In this document: piece by piece, positions 5,278 through 5,304 of the stretch | Position numbering within the stretch: position 1 is the first letter of the stretch | Layout of the letters: each line of letters opens with the position of its first letter | Assembly (NCBI GenBank): GCA_013335665.1 | Contig: JAAXVE010000067.1 | Location: forward strand, 1-5,304 | Direction of reading: 5' to 3' | DNA from: Candidatus Falkowiibacteriota bacterium | GTDB taxonomy: Bacteria > Patescibacteriota > Patescibacteriia > Patescibacteriales > GWE2-39-37 | Length of the DNA: 5,304 nt | The notes under the pieces: generated by a model | The model's database searches: none | Told to the model about the DNA's origin: nothing | Seen by the model: the letters and a program-made list of their open reading frames with translations, nothing else | Translations under genes and position numbers: made by a program

Positions 5278-5304
5278 ATGAAAAATAACATTAACAAAGA
5301 AAAG
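5278..5304 (+). CDS. Probable start of a further gene, cut by the window edge
   Basis: An ATG at 5278 opens a frame that runs to the edge and reads MKNNINKEK, a polar lysine-rich beginning typical of many cytoplasmic proteins. GGGGA (5265-5269) stands eight bases before the ATG and could serve as an SD. The gap from the Nudix stop is 43 bases with no terminator, so the gene could belong to the CutA-Nudix operon. An ATG at 5261 is rejected because its frame stops after six codons. Nine codons are too few to identify a product. Confidence 0.5.

Noticed and set aside
1..5304. Mobile element, CRISPR array or defence-system content.
   Set aside because: No transposase, integrase, direct-repeat array or known defence domain is visible; the inverted repeats found are single hairpins tied to gene ends or leaders.

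Overview
The window reads as a piece of a compact bacterial chromosome of moderate GC. It holds seven complete protein genes, one probable gene start cut by the right edge, and possibly the tail of another gene at the left edge. All reading frames are intact in the standard code, and recognisable -35/-10 promoters and rho-independent terminators separate small transcription units. Small proteins, short gaps, frequent absence of a Shine-Dalgarno (SD) sequence and a single half-transporter ABC exporter would fit a Candidate Phyla Radiation (Patescibacteria) genome. That assignment is an impression from style; no marker gene here proves it.

Layout: (1) Bases 1-157 may hold a gene tail, followed by a clear bidirectional terminator. 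(2) Bases 158-498 have no convincing gene; they contain a weak terminator-like hairpin, a 22-bp imperfect dyad, a candidate promoter and two hairpins just before the next gene. (3) Bases 499-2800 carry a full-length ABC exporter and, four bases later, an HD-domain phosphohydrolase-like protein; the two probably form one operon. (4) A long hairpin closes that operon and also the convergent minus-strand gene at 2846-3097, an unrecognised 83-residue protein with its own promoter and SD. (5) A Nudix hydrolase at 3196-3636 diverges from that small gene. (6) Bases 3658-4332 form a self-contained unit: consensus promoter, strong SD, an unrecognised membrane-anchored 175-residue protein, and a textbook terminator. 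(7) Bases 4357-5234 hold CutA followed with zero spacing by an ADP-ribose-pyrophosphatase-like Nudix hydrolase; the promoter lies so close to the CutA start that the mRNA may be nearly leaderless. (8) A new reading frame starts at 5278 and leaves the window.

Functionally, three of the seven complete genes are predicted phospho- or nucleotide-hydrolases (one HD, two different Nudix). They sit beside an exporter, a CutA trimer protein and two unknown small proteins. This looks like a housekeeping or stress-maintenance neighbourhood rather than a mobile element or defence island. No transposase, integrase, CRISPR, tRNA or rRNA is visible. The most interesting items are the unknown membrane protein with unusually strong expression signals, the near-leaderless CutA-Nudix pair, and the structured SD-less leader of the ABC exporter.
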